Counted from the stretch's first letter, positions 7,573 through 16,722 are shown. The stretch is DNA of 64,000 bases from SHXO01 sp964523885 (GCA_964523885.1 CAZFYX010000039.1:1-64000); one strand, 5' to 3'. Numbers and translations: made by a program. The notes: generated by a model not told the origin, from the sequence alone.

Positions 7573-8853
7573 ATGGCCGACGACAGGCACACGCTGGTGG
7601 TGGTGAACCCCGGGCACTTCCACGCCGCGCTCACGCTGCGCATGCCGCACCCCCGGCTGCGCGAGGACGTGTACGTCTACGCCGAGGATGGTCCGGACCT
7701 CGAGCGCTTCCTCGATATCGTCAAGGCCTTCAACACGCGCGCCTGCGCCCCCACGCGCTGGAAGCTGCACGTCCATCGCGGGAGCGACCACCTCGAGCGC
7801 CTGCTCCTTGAGCGGCCCGGGCGCCTGGCGGTCGTGGCCGGCCGCAACGATCGCAAGATGGCGCTCATCGCAGCGCTGCACCAGGCCGGATTTCTGGTCC
7901 TCGGTGACAAGCCGTGGACCATCGGCCCGCAACAGCTCGATGCGCTGCGCTCGACGGCGAGTTCGGCGCCGCTGGCAATGGACATCATGACCGAGCGCCA
8001 CGAGGTCTCGGTGCGGCTGCTCAAGGCGCTGATGCAGGTGGAGGAGGTCTTCGGCGTGCCGCAGGGCGATGCGCAGACGCCGGCCCTGTCGCTGCGCAGC
8101 GTCCACCACCTCTACAAGCTGGTGAACGGACGCCCGCTGGTGCGTCCCGCCTGGTACTTCGACGTGGGCGCGCAGGGCGAAGGCATCACCGACGTGAACA
8201 CGCACCTGGTCGATCTGGTGCAGTGGATGCTGGGCGAGGGTCAGCCGCCCTGCGACTGCGATCGCGACGTGGAACTGCTCTGCGCCCGCCAGTGGCCAAC
8301 CGCCGTGCCGCGCGAGTTGTTCTGCCGCATCACGGGGCTCGACGACTTTCCGGCCGCATTGCAACCGGCGATCGCGGGCGGCTGCCTGCAGTACCTGTGC
8401 AACGCGGTGATCGCCTACCGGCTGCGCGGGGTGCCCATCCGCATCGAGGCCCTCTGGGACCTGGCGATCCCGGAAGGCGGCGGAGACACGCACTGCTTCA
8501 AGGTGCGCGGCACGCGCGCGGACCTCACGGTGACGCTGGACGCCACGACCCGCTTTCGCACCGAGCTCACAGTGGATCCGCGTCAGGCGGACGGCTTCCA
8601 GCGCCGGCTGTCCGCCGCCCTGGCCTCGCTGCAGCAAGCGTTTCCGGGCATCGCCGCGCAGCCGTCGGGCGCCGGCTTCCGCATCGACGTGCCGGACGCG
8701 CTGCGCACCACCCACGAGGAGCACTTCGCGGCCGTGCTCGACGAGTTCATCGAGCATGCCGACAGCGGGCGCACGCCGGTCAACCTGGCTGGCGACCTGG
8801 TGGCCAAGTACACGCTGCTGCAGCGGGCGCGGGAGCGGTCACACGCCGACTGA
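7573..8853 (+). CDS. Gfo/Idh/MocA-like oxidoreductase with oxidoreductase C-terminal domain
   Basis: 426 residues. The N-terminal Rossmann domain reads HTLVVVNPGHFHAAL, with the GHFHAAL variant of the dinucleotide loop, then FLVLGDKPW near 115, equivalent to the EKP motif of Gfo/Idh enzymes. The C-terminal two thirds fit the 'putative oxidoreductase C-terminal' domain and include HHLYKLVNGRPLVRPAWYFDVGAQGEGITDV. It is a predicted NAD(P)-dependent cytoplasmic enzyme acting on a sugar or polyol derivative. The start has AGGAGAAGG 6 bases upstream. A hairpin 11 bases after the stop suggests a single-gene transcript. Confidence 0.75.
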   Translation: MADDRHTLVVVNPGHFHAALTLRMPHPRLREDVYVYAEDGPDLERFLDIVKAFNTRACAPTRWKLHVHRGSDHLERLLLERPGRLAVVAGRNDRKMALIAALHQAGFLVLGDKPWTIGPQQLDALRSTASSAPLAMDIMTERHEVSVRLLKALMQVEEVFGVPQGDAQTPALSLRSVHHLYKLVNGRPLVRPAWYFDVGAQGEGITDVNTHLVDLVQWMLGEGQPPCDCDRDVELLCARQWPTAVPRELFCRITGLDDFPAALQPAIAGGCLQYLCNAVIAYRLRGVPIRIEALWDLAIPEGGGDTHCFKVRGTRADLTVTLDATTRFRTELTVDPRQADGFQRRLSAALASLQQAFPGIAAQPSGAGFRIDVPDALRTTHEEHFAAVLDEFIEHADSGRTPVNLAGDLVAKYTLLQRARERSHAD

Positions 8854-8863
8854 GCGACGGCGC

Positions 8864-8882
8864 GCCGGGACCCGATCCCGGC
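8864..8882 (+). terminator. Hairpin after the Gfo/Idh gene
   Basis: GCCGGGA and TCCCGGC form a perfect 7-bp stem with loop CCCGA, beginning 11 bases after the stop codon. There is no T tract, so intrinsic termination is plausible but not certain. Confidence 0.45.
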
Positions 8883-9062
8883 ACTGTGAAAGAACGTTGA
8901 CATTCAGGCACCGGCTGGTGCCGCCCGCCACGACTCACGCGAGCGGTGGCATGGATGTCGCTTCGCGGCTGCGGAGTCGAACCAGCGGCCGTGTGCCGAC
9001 AACCCCACGAGACTCGCGTCCGCGCGGCGTCGCTCCAATTCACCTCGAGATCCTCGCAAGCG

Positions 9063-10706
9063 ATGGAAAAGCGCGTACCGGTGGACGAACTTGCGATCGG
9101 CATGTTCGTCACCGAGCTGGACCGGCCCTGGATCGACACACCCTTCCTGCTGCAGGGCTTCCTGATCCAGGACGAGGAGACGCTGGCACAGCTGCGCAGC
9201 ACCTGCAGCCACGTCATCGTCGACCTCTACCGCTCCGACACCGGTGTCGTTGGGGAGGTGAAGGGACCACAGGCGCCCTCGCACACGGCGCGCACCGAAC
9301 CGAAGGTCGTGCGGGTGGCGGTCCCTGCCGCACCGCCGACCGCCCCGGCCCGCACCGCGAGCTGGCTCGCGCGCGTGAAGGAGGGTTGGAAGTCGCTCAC
9401 CGAGGAAATGGCGGCCGCGGCCGCGGAGCGGGAAGCGGCCGCGCCGGCGCCCCGGATCGAGCCGCGCCTGGCGACCGTGCCGGCGGCAGCGCCGGTCGGC
9501 ACGCCGCAGGCACGCCGCGTCCCGGGCCCTGCAAGGGTGCAGGCGGACATGTCGCGGGCCGCACCGCCTGCAACTGCAGCCGGCGCGGTACGCGGGCTGG
9601 TCCTGCCCAGCGCGCGCGACCTGCTCGCGTGGCTGCGCGAAAGCATGGCCGGGTTGCACGCAGGCGGTGCCGATGCGCCCGTGGCGCCCGCCGACCCCAC
9701 GGCCCCGGAACAGGCTGCGCGCGCGCCGACGGTCCGCATCTACGAGACCACTGCGCCGCTGGAGCAGGAGCTCGCGCCCGCCAGCGAGAAGTTCGCCCGC
9801 GCGAGCGAGGTCCTGCACAACGTGATCCGCGACATCCGCGCCGGCAAGGGGCTGGAGATCGAAGCGGTCGAGGGCGTGGTCGAGGACCTGGTCGAGAGCA
9901 TGATCCGCAACCCCGACGCGCTGCAGCTGGTGTCCTCGCTGCGCGATGCGGACGCATCCGCCTACAACCACGCGCTGCAGCTGGCGGTGCTGCTGGTCGC
10001 GTTCGGCCGCGAGCTCGGCTTCTCGAAGACCGAGCTGCAGCACCTGGGCCAGGTCGGCATGCTGCTCGACATCGGCAAGCTGCGCGTGAGCCGCGAGATC
10101 CTCGACAAGCGCGGCAATCTCACCACCCTGGAGTTCGCGGCGGTCAAGCAGCACGTCGAGCACGGGCTGGAGATGATCCGGTCGTCGCGCTCGGCCCATC
10201 CGGACGTGGTCAACGCGATCGCCCAGCATCACGAGCGCATCAACGGCGCCGGCTACCCGCTCGGACTGCGCGGTGACAATATCTGTGCCTTCGCGCAGAT
10301 GGCCGGCATCGTCGACACCTTTGCCGCGCTCACCTCGCCGCGTCCGCACGCCGCGCCGATTCCGCCCTACGATGCGATGCGCAACCTCCAGGCGTGGAGC
10401 GATACGTCGTTCCGCGGCGCCCTGGTGCAGCAGTTCATCCAGGCGATCGGCATCTTCCCGGTCGGCAGCCTGGTGGAACTGTCCACCGGCGAGACGGCCA
10501 TCGTGGTAGGACAGCACAAGGCACACCGGCTCAAGCCCAAGCTGCTGATCATCACCGGCCCGGACAAGTCGCCGCTCTCGGTCCCGGTGAGCCTCGACCT
10601 GCTCTACGCGCAGGGCAAGGGCCTGGAGAGCGCGCCCTACATCATGCGCGGCCTGCCGGTCGATGCCTCCGGCGTCGATCCCGCGGAGTATTACCTCTCG
10701 CGTTGA
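9063..10706 (+). CDS. DUF3391 + HD-GYP domain protein with degenerate catalytic motifs
   Basis: 547 residues from the ATG at 9063; upstream in-frame codons lack conservation. Residues about 1-130 resemble DUF3391 (VDELAIGMFVTELDRPW). An Ala/Pro-rich linker follows, then an HD-GYP domain in the C-terminal half. The HD signature reads GMLLDIGK at about 331-338, so the His of the HD pair is replaced by Leu. The second motif reads HHERINGAGYP at about 388, keeping HHE and GYP but with Asn for Asp. HD-GYP enzymes hydrolyse cyclic di-GMP using two or three metals; loss of the HD His should weaken or abolish this. It probably acts as a sensor or partner of the EAL protein encoded immediately downstream. 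Confidence 0.8.
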   Translation: MEKRVPVDELAIGMFVTELDRPWIDTPFLLQGFLIQDEETLAQLRSTCSHVIVDLYRSDTGVVGEVKGPQAPSHTARTEPKVVRVAVPAAPPTAPARTASWLARVKEGWKSLTEEMAAAAAEREAAAPAPRIEPRLATVPAAAPVGTPQARRVPGPARVQADMSRAAPPATAAGAVRGLVLPSARDLLAWLRESMAGLHAGGADAPVAPADPTAPEQAARAPTVRIYETTAPLEQELAPASEKFARASEVLHNVIRDIRAGKGLEIEAVEGVVEDLVESMIRNPDALQLVSSLRDADASAYNHALQLAVLLVAFGRELGFSKTELQHLGQVGMLLDIGKLRVSREILDKRGNLTTLEFAAVKQHVEHGLEMIRSSRSAHPDVVNAIAQHHERINGAGYPLGLRGDNICAFAQMAGIVDTFAALTSPRPHAAPIPPYDAMRNLQAWSDTSFRGALVQQFIQAIGIFPVGSLVELSTGETAIVVGQHKAHRLKPKLLIITGPDKSPLSVPVSLDLLYAQGKGLESAPYIMRGLPVDASGVDPAEYYLSR

Positions 10707-12019
10707 CGCAGGCTCCCTTGCACTCCATCCAGGCAGCCGACCGCGCGTCGGAATCGCCACGCCCCGGCGGGCAGGTCACCCGGCGCGAGTTGCTCACCCG
10801 CGTGCACGCGGCGATGGAGGATGCCGGGCGGGATCAGCGCAGGGTGGCGGTACTGATGGTCTCGGTGTGGGCCATGGACCGCCTGGACCTCGTCACCGAC
10901 GAGTCCATCGAGCAGCGCTGGCCACTCGCCCTGCAGCGGCTGCCGCAGCTGATTCGCACCGCCGACTTCTTCTGCTCCGTGGGCGAGCGCCAGGTGTGCC
11001 TGGTGCTGCCCGGGCTCGCCAGCAACGCCCAGGCGGTGCTGGCCGCCCACAAGATCTCGCGGGCGATGCACGGCGCCCTGATGCGCAGCGGTGAGGCCAG
11101 CACGTTCCGGATCCTGGTCGGCATCGCGAGCTCTCCCGACCACGGCGCGTCTCCCGACGGCCTGCTGCGCACCGCCGACGCAGCAGTCCGCCGCGCCGAG
11201 GTCACGGAAGAGGGCATCTGCATCGCCCCCGTCGCCAGCGAGACCGAGCCCATCGACCAGTTCCCGGGTCTGCGCGAGCAGCTGCTCGAGGTCGTGCATT
11301 CCAATGACTTCCGCCTGGTCTACCAGCCACAGCTCAGTCTCGTGGACCGGCGCTGCCACGGTGCCGAGGCCCTGCTGCGCGCCAGGCTCCCCGACGGCAC
11401 GCCGCTGCCTCCGGCTGCGATCGTCGCGGCCGCGCAGCGCGAGGGCAAGCTGGGCACGCTGACCAGCAGCGTGCTCAACGCGGCGCTGCGGCAGGCGTCG
11501 GCCTGGCGCAAGGCGGGCGTGACCACCGGGGTGAGCGTCAACCTGCCGCCCGACAGCCTGCGCGATCCCGAGCTCGCGGCCAACGTCGCCCGCAGCCTCG
11601 ACCTGTGGTCCGTCACGCCGCGCACGCTCACGCTGGAGATCGTCGAGAGCTCGATGGTCCACGACTTCGCCGAGGCCGCAGCGGTACTGCACCAGCTGAA
11701 GGATCTCGGCGTGAAGCTCGCGGTCGACGACTTCGGCACCGGCTATTCCTGCCTGGCGTATCTGCGCCAGCTCCCGCTCGACGAGCTCAAGATCGACCGC
11801 GCCTTCGTCTGCAACATCGGCGAGTCGGCCGGCGGCCGCCAGCTGGTGCAGGCGATGATCGACCTGGCCCACAGCTTCGGCCTGCAGGCCGTGGCCGAGG
11901 GCGTCGAGGACGAGGCGACGCTGGAGACGCTGCGCGACATGGGCTGCGACCTGGTGCAGGGCTACGTGTACAGCCACCCCCTCGAAGCCGAAGCCTTCCT
12001 GCGCCTCATGCAGTGCTGA
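10703..12019 (+). CDS. Degenerate GGDEF + intact EAL domain, cyclic di-GMP phosphodiesterase
   Basis: About 438 residues. The N-terminal half resembles a GGDEF domain but has CSVGERQVCLVLPG where SGGDEF should be, so no cyclase activity is expected. The EAL domain looks intact: YQPQ, EALLRA at about 220, NLPPDSL, LEIVESS, DDFGTGYS at about 342, LKIDRAF at about 362, VAEGVED at about 397 and QGYVYSHPL. It should hydrolyse cyclic di-GMP to pGpG in the cytoplasm. The start is uncertain: TTG at 10703 overlaps the HD-GYP stop as TTGA, and no ATG occurs before about codon 38. The tight junction points to co-translation with the HD-GYP gene. Confidence 0.8.
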   Translation: MTQAPLHSIQAADRASESPRPGGQVTRRELLTRVHAAMEDAGRDQRRVAVLMVSVWAMDRLDLVTDESIEQRWPLALQRLPQLIRTADFFCSVGERQVCLVLPGLASNAQAVLAAHKISRAMHGALMRSGEASTFRILVGIASSPDHGASPDGLLRTADAAVRRAEVTEEGICIAPVASETEPIDQFPGLREQLLEVVHSNDFRLVYQPQLSLVDRRCHGAEALLRARLPDGTPLPPAAIVAAAQREGKLGTLTSSVLNAALRQASAWRKAGVTTGVSVNLPPDSLRDPELAANVARSLDLWSVTPRTLTLEIVESSMVHDFAEAAAVLHQLKDLGVKLAVDDFGTGYSCLAYLRQLPLDELKIDRAFVCNIGESAGGRQLVQAMIDLAHSFGLQAVAEGVEDEATLETLRDMGCDLVQGYVYSHPLEAEAFLRLMQC

Positions 12020-12047
12020 CGGCGCAGCCTGCTGCGGCTGCGCACGC

Positions 12048-12053
12048 TAGAAT
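12048..12053 (+). promoter_or_regulatory. Possible -10 element for the lipocalin-like gene
   Basis: TAGAAT preceded by C lies 35 bases before the ATG at 12088. The same CTAGAAT string occurs before the genes at 39614 and 45338, which supports a -10 role in this GC-rich genome. Confidence 0.35.
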
Positions 12054-12087
12054 CGCCGGACCCTACCGACCTGGACGATTCACTTCC

Positions 12088-12528
12088 ATGCCCACCACTC
12101 GCGAGCAGCTGCTCGGCACCTGGCGCCTGGTCTCCTACACCACCGAAGGCACCGACGGCAGCGTCGTGTTCCCGATGGGTGAACACACGAGCGGGTACAT
12201 CATGTACCTCCCCGACGGCTTCATGTCCGCCAACCTGATGGTGCCGGGGCGCACGCCCTACACCGGCGGCACGGCCGACACCGCGACGCAGGCCGAACGC
12301 GCCGCCGCCGCGCTGGGCTACTTCGGCTACGCGGGTCGCTACGAAGTGGACGAGGCCGCGCGGGCCGTGCGGCACCACATCGACGTCGCACTCGCCCCCA
12401 ACCTGGTCGGCAGCACGCAGCTGCGGCACGTGAGGTTCGACGGCCGCACGCTGATCCTGCGCGGCGATCCGGTGGCGATCGCCGGACGCATGGCTGCACA
12501 TGTGATCGTCTGGCAGCGCATCGGCTAG
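12088..12528 (+). CDS. Lipocalin-like domain protein
   Basis: 146 residues fitting the small 'lipocalin-like' family: REQLLGTWRLVSYTTEGTDG at the start, GYIMYLPDGFMSANLM in the middle, YFGYAGRYEVDE, and a final strand AAHVIVWQRIG. The family forms a beta barrel presumed to bind a small hydrophobic molecule; no catalytic role is known. There is no signal peptide, so it is probably cytoplasmic. It is preceded by a possible -10 element and followed within 13 bases by a strong hairpin, so it looks like its own transcript. Confidence 0.75.
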   Translation: MPTTREQLLGTWRLVSYTTEGTDGSVVFPMGEHTSGYIMYLPDGFMSANLMVPGRTPYTGGTADTATQAERAAAALGYFGYAGRYEVDEAARAVRHHIDVALAPNLVGSTQLRHVRFDGRTLILRGDPVAIAGRMAAHVIVWQRIG

Positions 12529-12540
12529 GAGCAGGCGTCG

Positions 12541-12561
12541 GGCACCCGGCGCACGGGTGCC
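12541..12561 (+). terminator. Strong hairpin after the lipocalin-like gene
   Basis: GGCACCCG and CGGGTGCC form a perfect 8-bp stem around GCGCA, starting 12 bases after the stop codon. No T run follows. The remaining 120 bases to adk show no other structure I can support. Confidence 0.5.
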
Positions 12562-12683
12562 GGGCCCCATCGAGCCGCGCCGGCAGATCGGCGTCTCCGT
12601 TTCGCGACAGACCGCACGACAGCGGCAGCTTCTGGCATGCGTCCTGCCTCCACACGCGGGGGAAACGCAACCAGGAGCCGTCC

Positions 12684-13337
12684 ATGAGGCTGATCCTGCT
12701 CGGCCCGCCGGGGGCCGGAAAGGGCACTCACGCCGGAGCCGTGTGCAGCAAGCTCGGCATCCCGCAGATCTCCACCGGAGACATCCTGCACGCCGCGATC
12801 GATGCCGGCACCGACTACGGCAGGCGCGCGAAGAAGTTCGTGGATGCGGGCCAGCTGGTGCCCGACGTGCTGATCGTCGGCATGGTGAAGTCGCGCATAG
12901 CCCGGCCCGACTGTGCCAACGGGTTCGTCTTCGACGGCTTCCCGCGCACCACCGCGCAGACCGAGGCGATGGAGCAGAGCGGCGTGGACGTCGACTATGT
13001 GCTGGAGCTCGACGTCGACGACGAGGAGCTGATCAAGCGGCTCGCCGGACGGCGCGTGCATCCCGGGTCGGGCCGCACCTATCATGTCGAGTACCACCCG
13101 CCCCGCATCGCGGACAAGGACGACGACACCGGCGAGGACCTGGTCCGCCGCGAGGACGACCACGAGGAGGCGGTGCGCACGCGGCTGCACATCTACCGCG
13201 AGCAGACCACGCAGCTGGCCGAGTACTACTCCGCCTGGGCGCAGAGCGGCGACGCGCGCGCCCCGAAGTATCGCAAGGTCGACGCCCGCGGTGCGGTTGC
13301 CGAGGTGCGCGAGCGCATCCTCGCCGCCCTGACCTGA
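12684..13337 (+). CDS. adk: Adenylate kinase
   Basis: 217 residues, the usual length of the long-form enzyme. The P-loop is GPPGAGKGT at 7-15, followed by STGDIL (NMP-binding), DGFPRTTAQ, and a long LID domain starting GRRVHPGSGRTYHVEY with DDDTGEDLVRREDD. The LID lacks the zinc cysteines, as in most proteobacteria. It converts AMP + ATP to 2 ADP in the cytoplasm. One oddity is GTHAG after the P-loop where most relatives have GTQA. The stop codon directly abuts the stop of the convergent SDR gene, so the two transcripts must run into each other or end inside the coding regions. Confidence 0.95.
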   Translation: MRLILLGPPGAGKGTHAGAVCSKLGIPQISTGDILHAAIDAGTDYGRRAKKFVDAGQLVPDVLIVGMVKSRIARPDCANGFVFDGFPRTTAQTEAMEQSGVDVDYVLELDVDDEELIKRLAGRRVHPGSGRTYHVEYHPPRIADKDDDTGEDLVRREDDHEEAVRTRLHIYREQTTQLAEYYSAWAQSGDARAPKYRKVDARGAVAEVRERILAALT

Positions 13338-14039
13338 TTACACCCGCCCGGAGATCGGGATCAGCGCGCCGGTGATGGCGCGGGCGCGGTCGCAGAGCAG
13401 GAAGGCGATCAGGTCGGCGATCTGCCCGGGCTTCACCCAGCGCGAGAAATCGGCGTCGGGCATGTCCGCCCGGTTGGGTGCGGTGTCGATGATCGAAGGC
13501 AGCACCGCATTCACCGTCACGCCGCTGTCCTTCAGTTCCTCCGCGAGTGCCTCGGTCAGTTTCGCCACCCCCGCCTTCGACGCCGCATAGGCGCCCATGC
13601 CGGTCCCGGCCTTCGCCGCAGCCCCTGCACCGACGTTCACGATCCGCCCGCCGCTGGCGCGCAGGTACGCGAGCGACGCCTGCGACGCATTTACCGCGGT
13701 GCGCAGATTCATCTGGTAGAGCAGGTCCCAGGTGTCGATGCTTCCGCCCTCGATCTTCTCCCAGCGGAAACCGCCGGCGACGTTGACCAGCCCGTCGAGC
13801 CGACCGAGGTGGCGGACCACCTCCCCGATCGCAGCGGCCGCGGCGGCCGGAGCCCCGAGATCGACGCCGCCCAGGAGCAGGGCCGCCCCGTGATCCGCCG
13901 GGGCTGTCGCTGCCTGCGCCCGATCCAGCAACACCACCCTGGCACCCGCTGCGGTGAGCGTGCGGCCCACGCTGAGCCCCAGGCTGCCGAAGCCGCCCGT
14001 CACCGCCACCACCCGCCCGCCCAGATCCACCCCGCTCAT
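13338..14039 (-). CDS. SDR-family protein lacking the usual catalytic serine
   Basis: 233 residues with the SDR fold: VTGGFGSLG nucleotide loop, LVNVAGGF, YAASKAG with the Tyr and Lys, and ITGALIPISGRV at the C-terminus. Aligned on the Tyr, the residue 13 positions earlier, normally Ser, is Ala (IVNVGAGAAAKAGTGMGAY), although a nearby Thr could substitute. It may be a weak or altered oxidoreductase. The ATG at 14039 follows GGGAGGAGG, an excellent ribosome binding site. It is divergent from pldA and convergent with adk; the substrate is unknown. Confidence 0.8.
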   Translation of the reverse strand: MSGVDLGGRVVAVTGGFGSLGLSVGRTLTAAGARVVLLDRAQAATAPADHGAALLLGGVDLGAPAAAAAAIGEVVRHLGRLDGLVNVAGGFRWEKIEGGSIDTWDLLYQMNLRTAVNASQASLAYLRASGGRIVNVGAGAAAKAGTGMGAYAASKAGVAKLTEALAEELKDSGVTVNAVLPSIIDTAPNRADMPDADFSRWVKPGQIADLIAFLLCDRARAITGALIPISGRV

Positions 14040-14137
14040 TCCCGCCTCCTCCCGAGTCAGCGGCAACGATAGCAAAGCCGGCCCCCGCCGGCTGGCGTTG
14101 TCGAGCATCGCACGGCGGCCGACGCCCATGGCGACTC

Positions 14138-14143
14138 TATAAT
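14138..14143 (+). promoter_or_regulatory. Consensus -10 element for pldA
   Basis: A perfect TATAAT lies 41 bases before the pldA ATG at 14184, in the divergent gap with the SDR gene. No clear -35 hexamer is seen at 16-18 bases, so the promoter may be extended or activator-dependent. Confidence 0.5.
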
Positions 14144-14183
14144 GCCGAGCGCAACACGCCCATCGTTTCCTGCCCCCGTCCAG

Positions 14184-15266
14184 ATGACCCGCACCTCGAT
14201 CCGAATTGTCTCGGTGGTCGCACTCTGTTCCGCACCGGCGTGCGTGCCGGCCGCGCTCGCTCAGTCGCTCGAACCGAAGCTCGCCGATTGCCACGTCATC
14301 GAGAGCGCCGCCGAGCGTCTTGCCTGCTACGACCGCATCAGCGGCCGCGCGCAGCCGGCCGCGAAGGCCCAGGCCGCCATCTCGCCTGCACCGACTCCGG
14401 CCCCGGCACCGGCCGCGGCGACAGCGCCGGCCGGCCCCGCGCACGTGGCGGCGGCGGGATTGAAGCCCAGTGCCATGCAGGAGGCCTGGGGGCTCACGCC
14501 GGACGCGCCGCGCACCGGGCTGAGCTACTACCACCCGAACTACATTCTCGTTGCCAACCACACCAACCATGTGAACAACCAGCCGTTCGCGCCGATCGCG
14601 AACGCGGCGGGCGTGCCCAACCAGCAGCTCGACCACACCGAGGCCCAGTTCCAGATCAGCGGCAAGCTGCGCGTGTGGTCGACCGAGGAGCGGCAGTGGA
14701 GCCTCTACGGCGCCTACACCCAGCAGAGTTACTGGCAGGTGTACAACGGCAACATCTCGCGCCCCTTCCGCGAGACCGACTACATGCCGGAGGTGTTCGG
14801 CAGCTACGCCCCATCCGGCCTGGCGCTGGGGCCGGTGGACGTGCGCGTGTTCAACGCCGGCTTCACGCATCAGTCCAACGGACGTTCCGATCCGCTGTCG
14901 CGCAGCTGGAACCGGCTGTTCGCGGAAGCGGGGCTGGAGTACGGCAACCTGGAGGTCTACGCGCGCGCCTGGTACCGGCTGCCGGAGGACTCCGAGGAAG
15001 ACGACAACCCCGACATCACCGACTACTACGGCCACGGCTCGATCACCGCGAACTACACCTGGAAGGAGAACACGTTCCAGGCGATGATCCGTGGCAACGT
15101 GGATCAGGGCAAGGGAGCGATCCAGGTAGGCTGGTTCTCGCCCCCGCTGCTGGGCCCGATCCGCGGCTACGTGCAGGTCTTCCACGGCTACGGCGCATCG
15201 CTGATCGACTACAACTGGTCGCAGACCACCATCGGCGCGGGCATCGCGCTGAGCGACGGCCCCTGA
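14184..15266 (+). CDS. pldA: Outer-membrane phospholipase A
   Basis: 360 residues. The ATG at 14184 opens a signal peptide (about 1-27, ending ALA/QSL); an earlier in-frame ATG at 14142 overlaps the -10 element and is unlikely. After a short CYDRISG-containing N-terminal segment and a Pro/Ala-rich linker comes the OMPLA beta barrel. The catalytic block HQSNGRSDPLSRSWNR at about 229-244 carries the His, Ser and downstream Asn of the classic triad. It hydrolyses acyl chains of phospholipids that reach the outer leaflet, and works as a calcium-dependent dimer. The N-terminal extension before the barrel is common in betaproteobacterial homologs. Confidence 0.9.
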   Translation: MTRTSIRIVSVVALCSAPACVPAALAQSLEPKLADCHVIESAAERLACYDRISGRAQPAAKAQAAISPAPTPAPAPAAATAPAGPAHVAAAGLKPSAMQEAWGLTPDAPRTGLSYYHPNYILVANHTNHVNNQPFAPIANAAGVPNQQLDHTEAQFQISGKLRVWSTEERQWSLYGAYTQQSYWQVYNGNISRPFRETDYMPEVFGSYAPSGLALGPVDVRVFNAGFTHQSNGRSDPLSRSWNRLFAEAGLEYGNLEVYARAWYRLPEDSEEDDNPDITDYYGHGSITANYTWKENTFQAMIRGNVDQGKGAIQVGWFSPPLLGPIRGYVQVFHGYGASLIDYNWSQTTIGAGIALSDGP

Positions 15267-15345
15267 TCGGCGCGCGGGGGCGCGCAGCAGGTACCATGGC
15301 TCCCGGCTGCGCCGCAGAGCGCAGCTCCGAGGGGGAGGATCGACC

Positions 15346-16617
15346 GTGCTGCCCAGATTCGCCTGCGCGTTGCTGCTGGCCATGCTTGCCGCAGCGCCTG
15401 CCCGCGCCCAGGACCCCGCGTCCGTGCGCGTGGGCGTCGTCACCTACCTGTCCGGCCCCGGTGCCGGGCCCATGGGCATTCCCAGCCGCAACGCCGCGGA
15501 ACTGACCTTCGAGGCGCTCAACGCCGGCAGCGTCCCCGCCCCGTACGCCACGAAAGGCTTCGGCGGCACGCTGCTCGAGCCGGTGTTCCTGGATGAAGCC
15601 GGCTCGGCAAGCAGCGTGGTCACGCAGTTCCGCAATCTCGTGGAGAGCCGCGACGTCCGCATCGTCATCGGCTACATCTCCAGCGCCAACTGCCTCGCGG
15701 TCGCACCGGTGGCCGAGGAGCTCAAGGTGCTGACCGTGATCTACAACTGCGGCAGCTCGCGCCTGTTCGAGGATGCGAGCTACAGGTACGTCTTCCGCAC
15801 CGCCTCGCATGCCACGATGGACAGCGTGGCGGCGGCGAAATACGTGCGCGAGCGCCTGCCGGACGCGAAGCGCATCGCCGGCGTCAACCAGAACTACGCC
15901 TGGGGCCAGGATTCCTGGCGCGACTTCAGCGCTTCGATGCAGGTGCTGCTGCCCGGCATGGAGGTGACCACCTCGCAGATGCCCAAGCTGTTCTCAAGCC
16001 AGTACGGCACGGAGATCTCCGCGCTGCTCGCGGCGAGACCCGACGTGATCCATTCCAGCCTTTGGGGCGGCGACCTGGAGGCCTTCATCATGCAGGCGGG
16101 CCCGCGCGGACTGCTCACCCGCAGCCCCGTTGTCTTCACTGCGGGCGAGGCCGAGATGTTCCGGCTGCAGAACCGCATCCCGGACGGCACCATCATCGGC
16201 GCACGCGGCACGCATGGCATGTTCGCCCCGGACAACGCGCTCAACCGCTGGTTCAGGTCGGCCTACGAGAAGCGCTATGGCGTGCCGCCGCCCTTCCCCG
16301 CCTACCACATGGTGCAGGCGATCCTGGGCACCAAGGCGGCATACGAGAAGGCGAAGGCGCGCACCGGCAACCGCACCCCCGACGCGGACCAGGTCGCCGC
16401 GTCCTTCCGCGGCCTGGCGTTCGAGACGCCCAGCGGCACGACGCGCATGGCGCTGGGCAAGGGGCAGCAGGGCATCCAGCCCGCCGCCTACGGCATGACG
16501 AAGCTGGTCGACGGCAAGCTGACGCTGGGCAACGTAACCCGCTACGCGGCCGAAGAGGTGAACCCGCCCGAGGGGGTGGAGAGCGAGGACTGGATCCGCT
16601 CGGGCTTCGCCCGTTGA
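15346..16617 (+). CDS. ABC transporter periplasmic binding protein, branched-chain amino acid type
   Basis: 423 residues with a signal peptide at 1-21 (ending ARA/QDP). The mature part has the LivK/ANF-receptor fold: VRVGVVTYLSGPGAGPMG, GYISSANCLAVAPVAEE and GVNQNYAWGQDSWRDF. The GTG start at 15346 follows GGGGGAGG by 8 bases. No permease or ATPase genes adjoin it, so it is an orphan that may serve a transporter elsewhere or sense a ligand. The ligand cannot be deduced; related proteins bind amides, amino acids or aromatic acids. Confidence 0.8.
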   Translation: MLPRFACALLLAMLAAAPARAQDPASVRVGVVTYLSGPGAGPMGIPSRNAAELTFEALNAGSVPAPYATKGFGGTLLEPVFLDEAGSASSVVTQFRNLVESRDVRIVIGYISSANCLAVAPVAEELKVLTVIYNCGSSRLFEDASYRYVFRTASHATMDSVAAAKYVRERLPDAKRIAGVNQNYAWGQDSWRDFSASMQVLLPGMEVTTSQMPKLFSSQYGTEISALLAARPDVIHSSLWGGDLEAFIMQAGPRGLLTRSPVVFTAGEAEMFRLQNRIPDGTIIGARGTHGMFAPDNALNRWFRSAYEKRYGVPPPFPAYHMVQAILGTKAAYEKAKARTGNRTPDADQVAASFRGLAFETPSGTTRMALGKGQQGIQPAAYGMTKLVDGKLTLGNVTRYAAEEVNPPEGVESEDWIRSGFAR

Positions 16618-16722
16618 ATTGAAACGCAGCTGCGCGCCGATCCTGCGCGGGACGCGGCCGCACGCATCCCTTGGCAGGCGGGCGCAGCGCGGTAGCGTCC
16701 ACGCTGCTGCGCGCGATGCCGC

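Noticed and set aside
8897..8902. TTGACA as a -35 element for the HD-GYP gene
   Set aside because: No -10-like hexamer lies 16-18 bases downstream (the region is GCCGCC), so a promoter is not supported.
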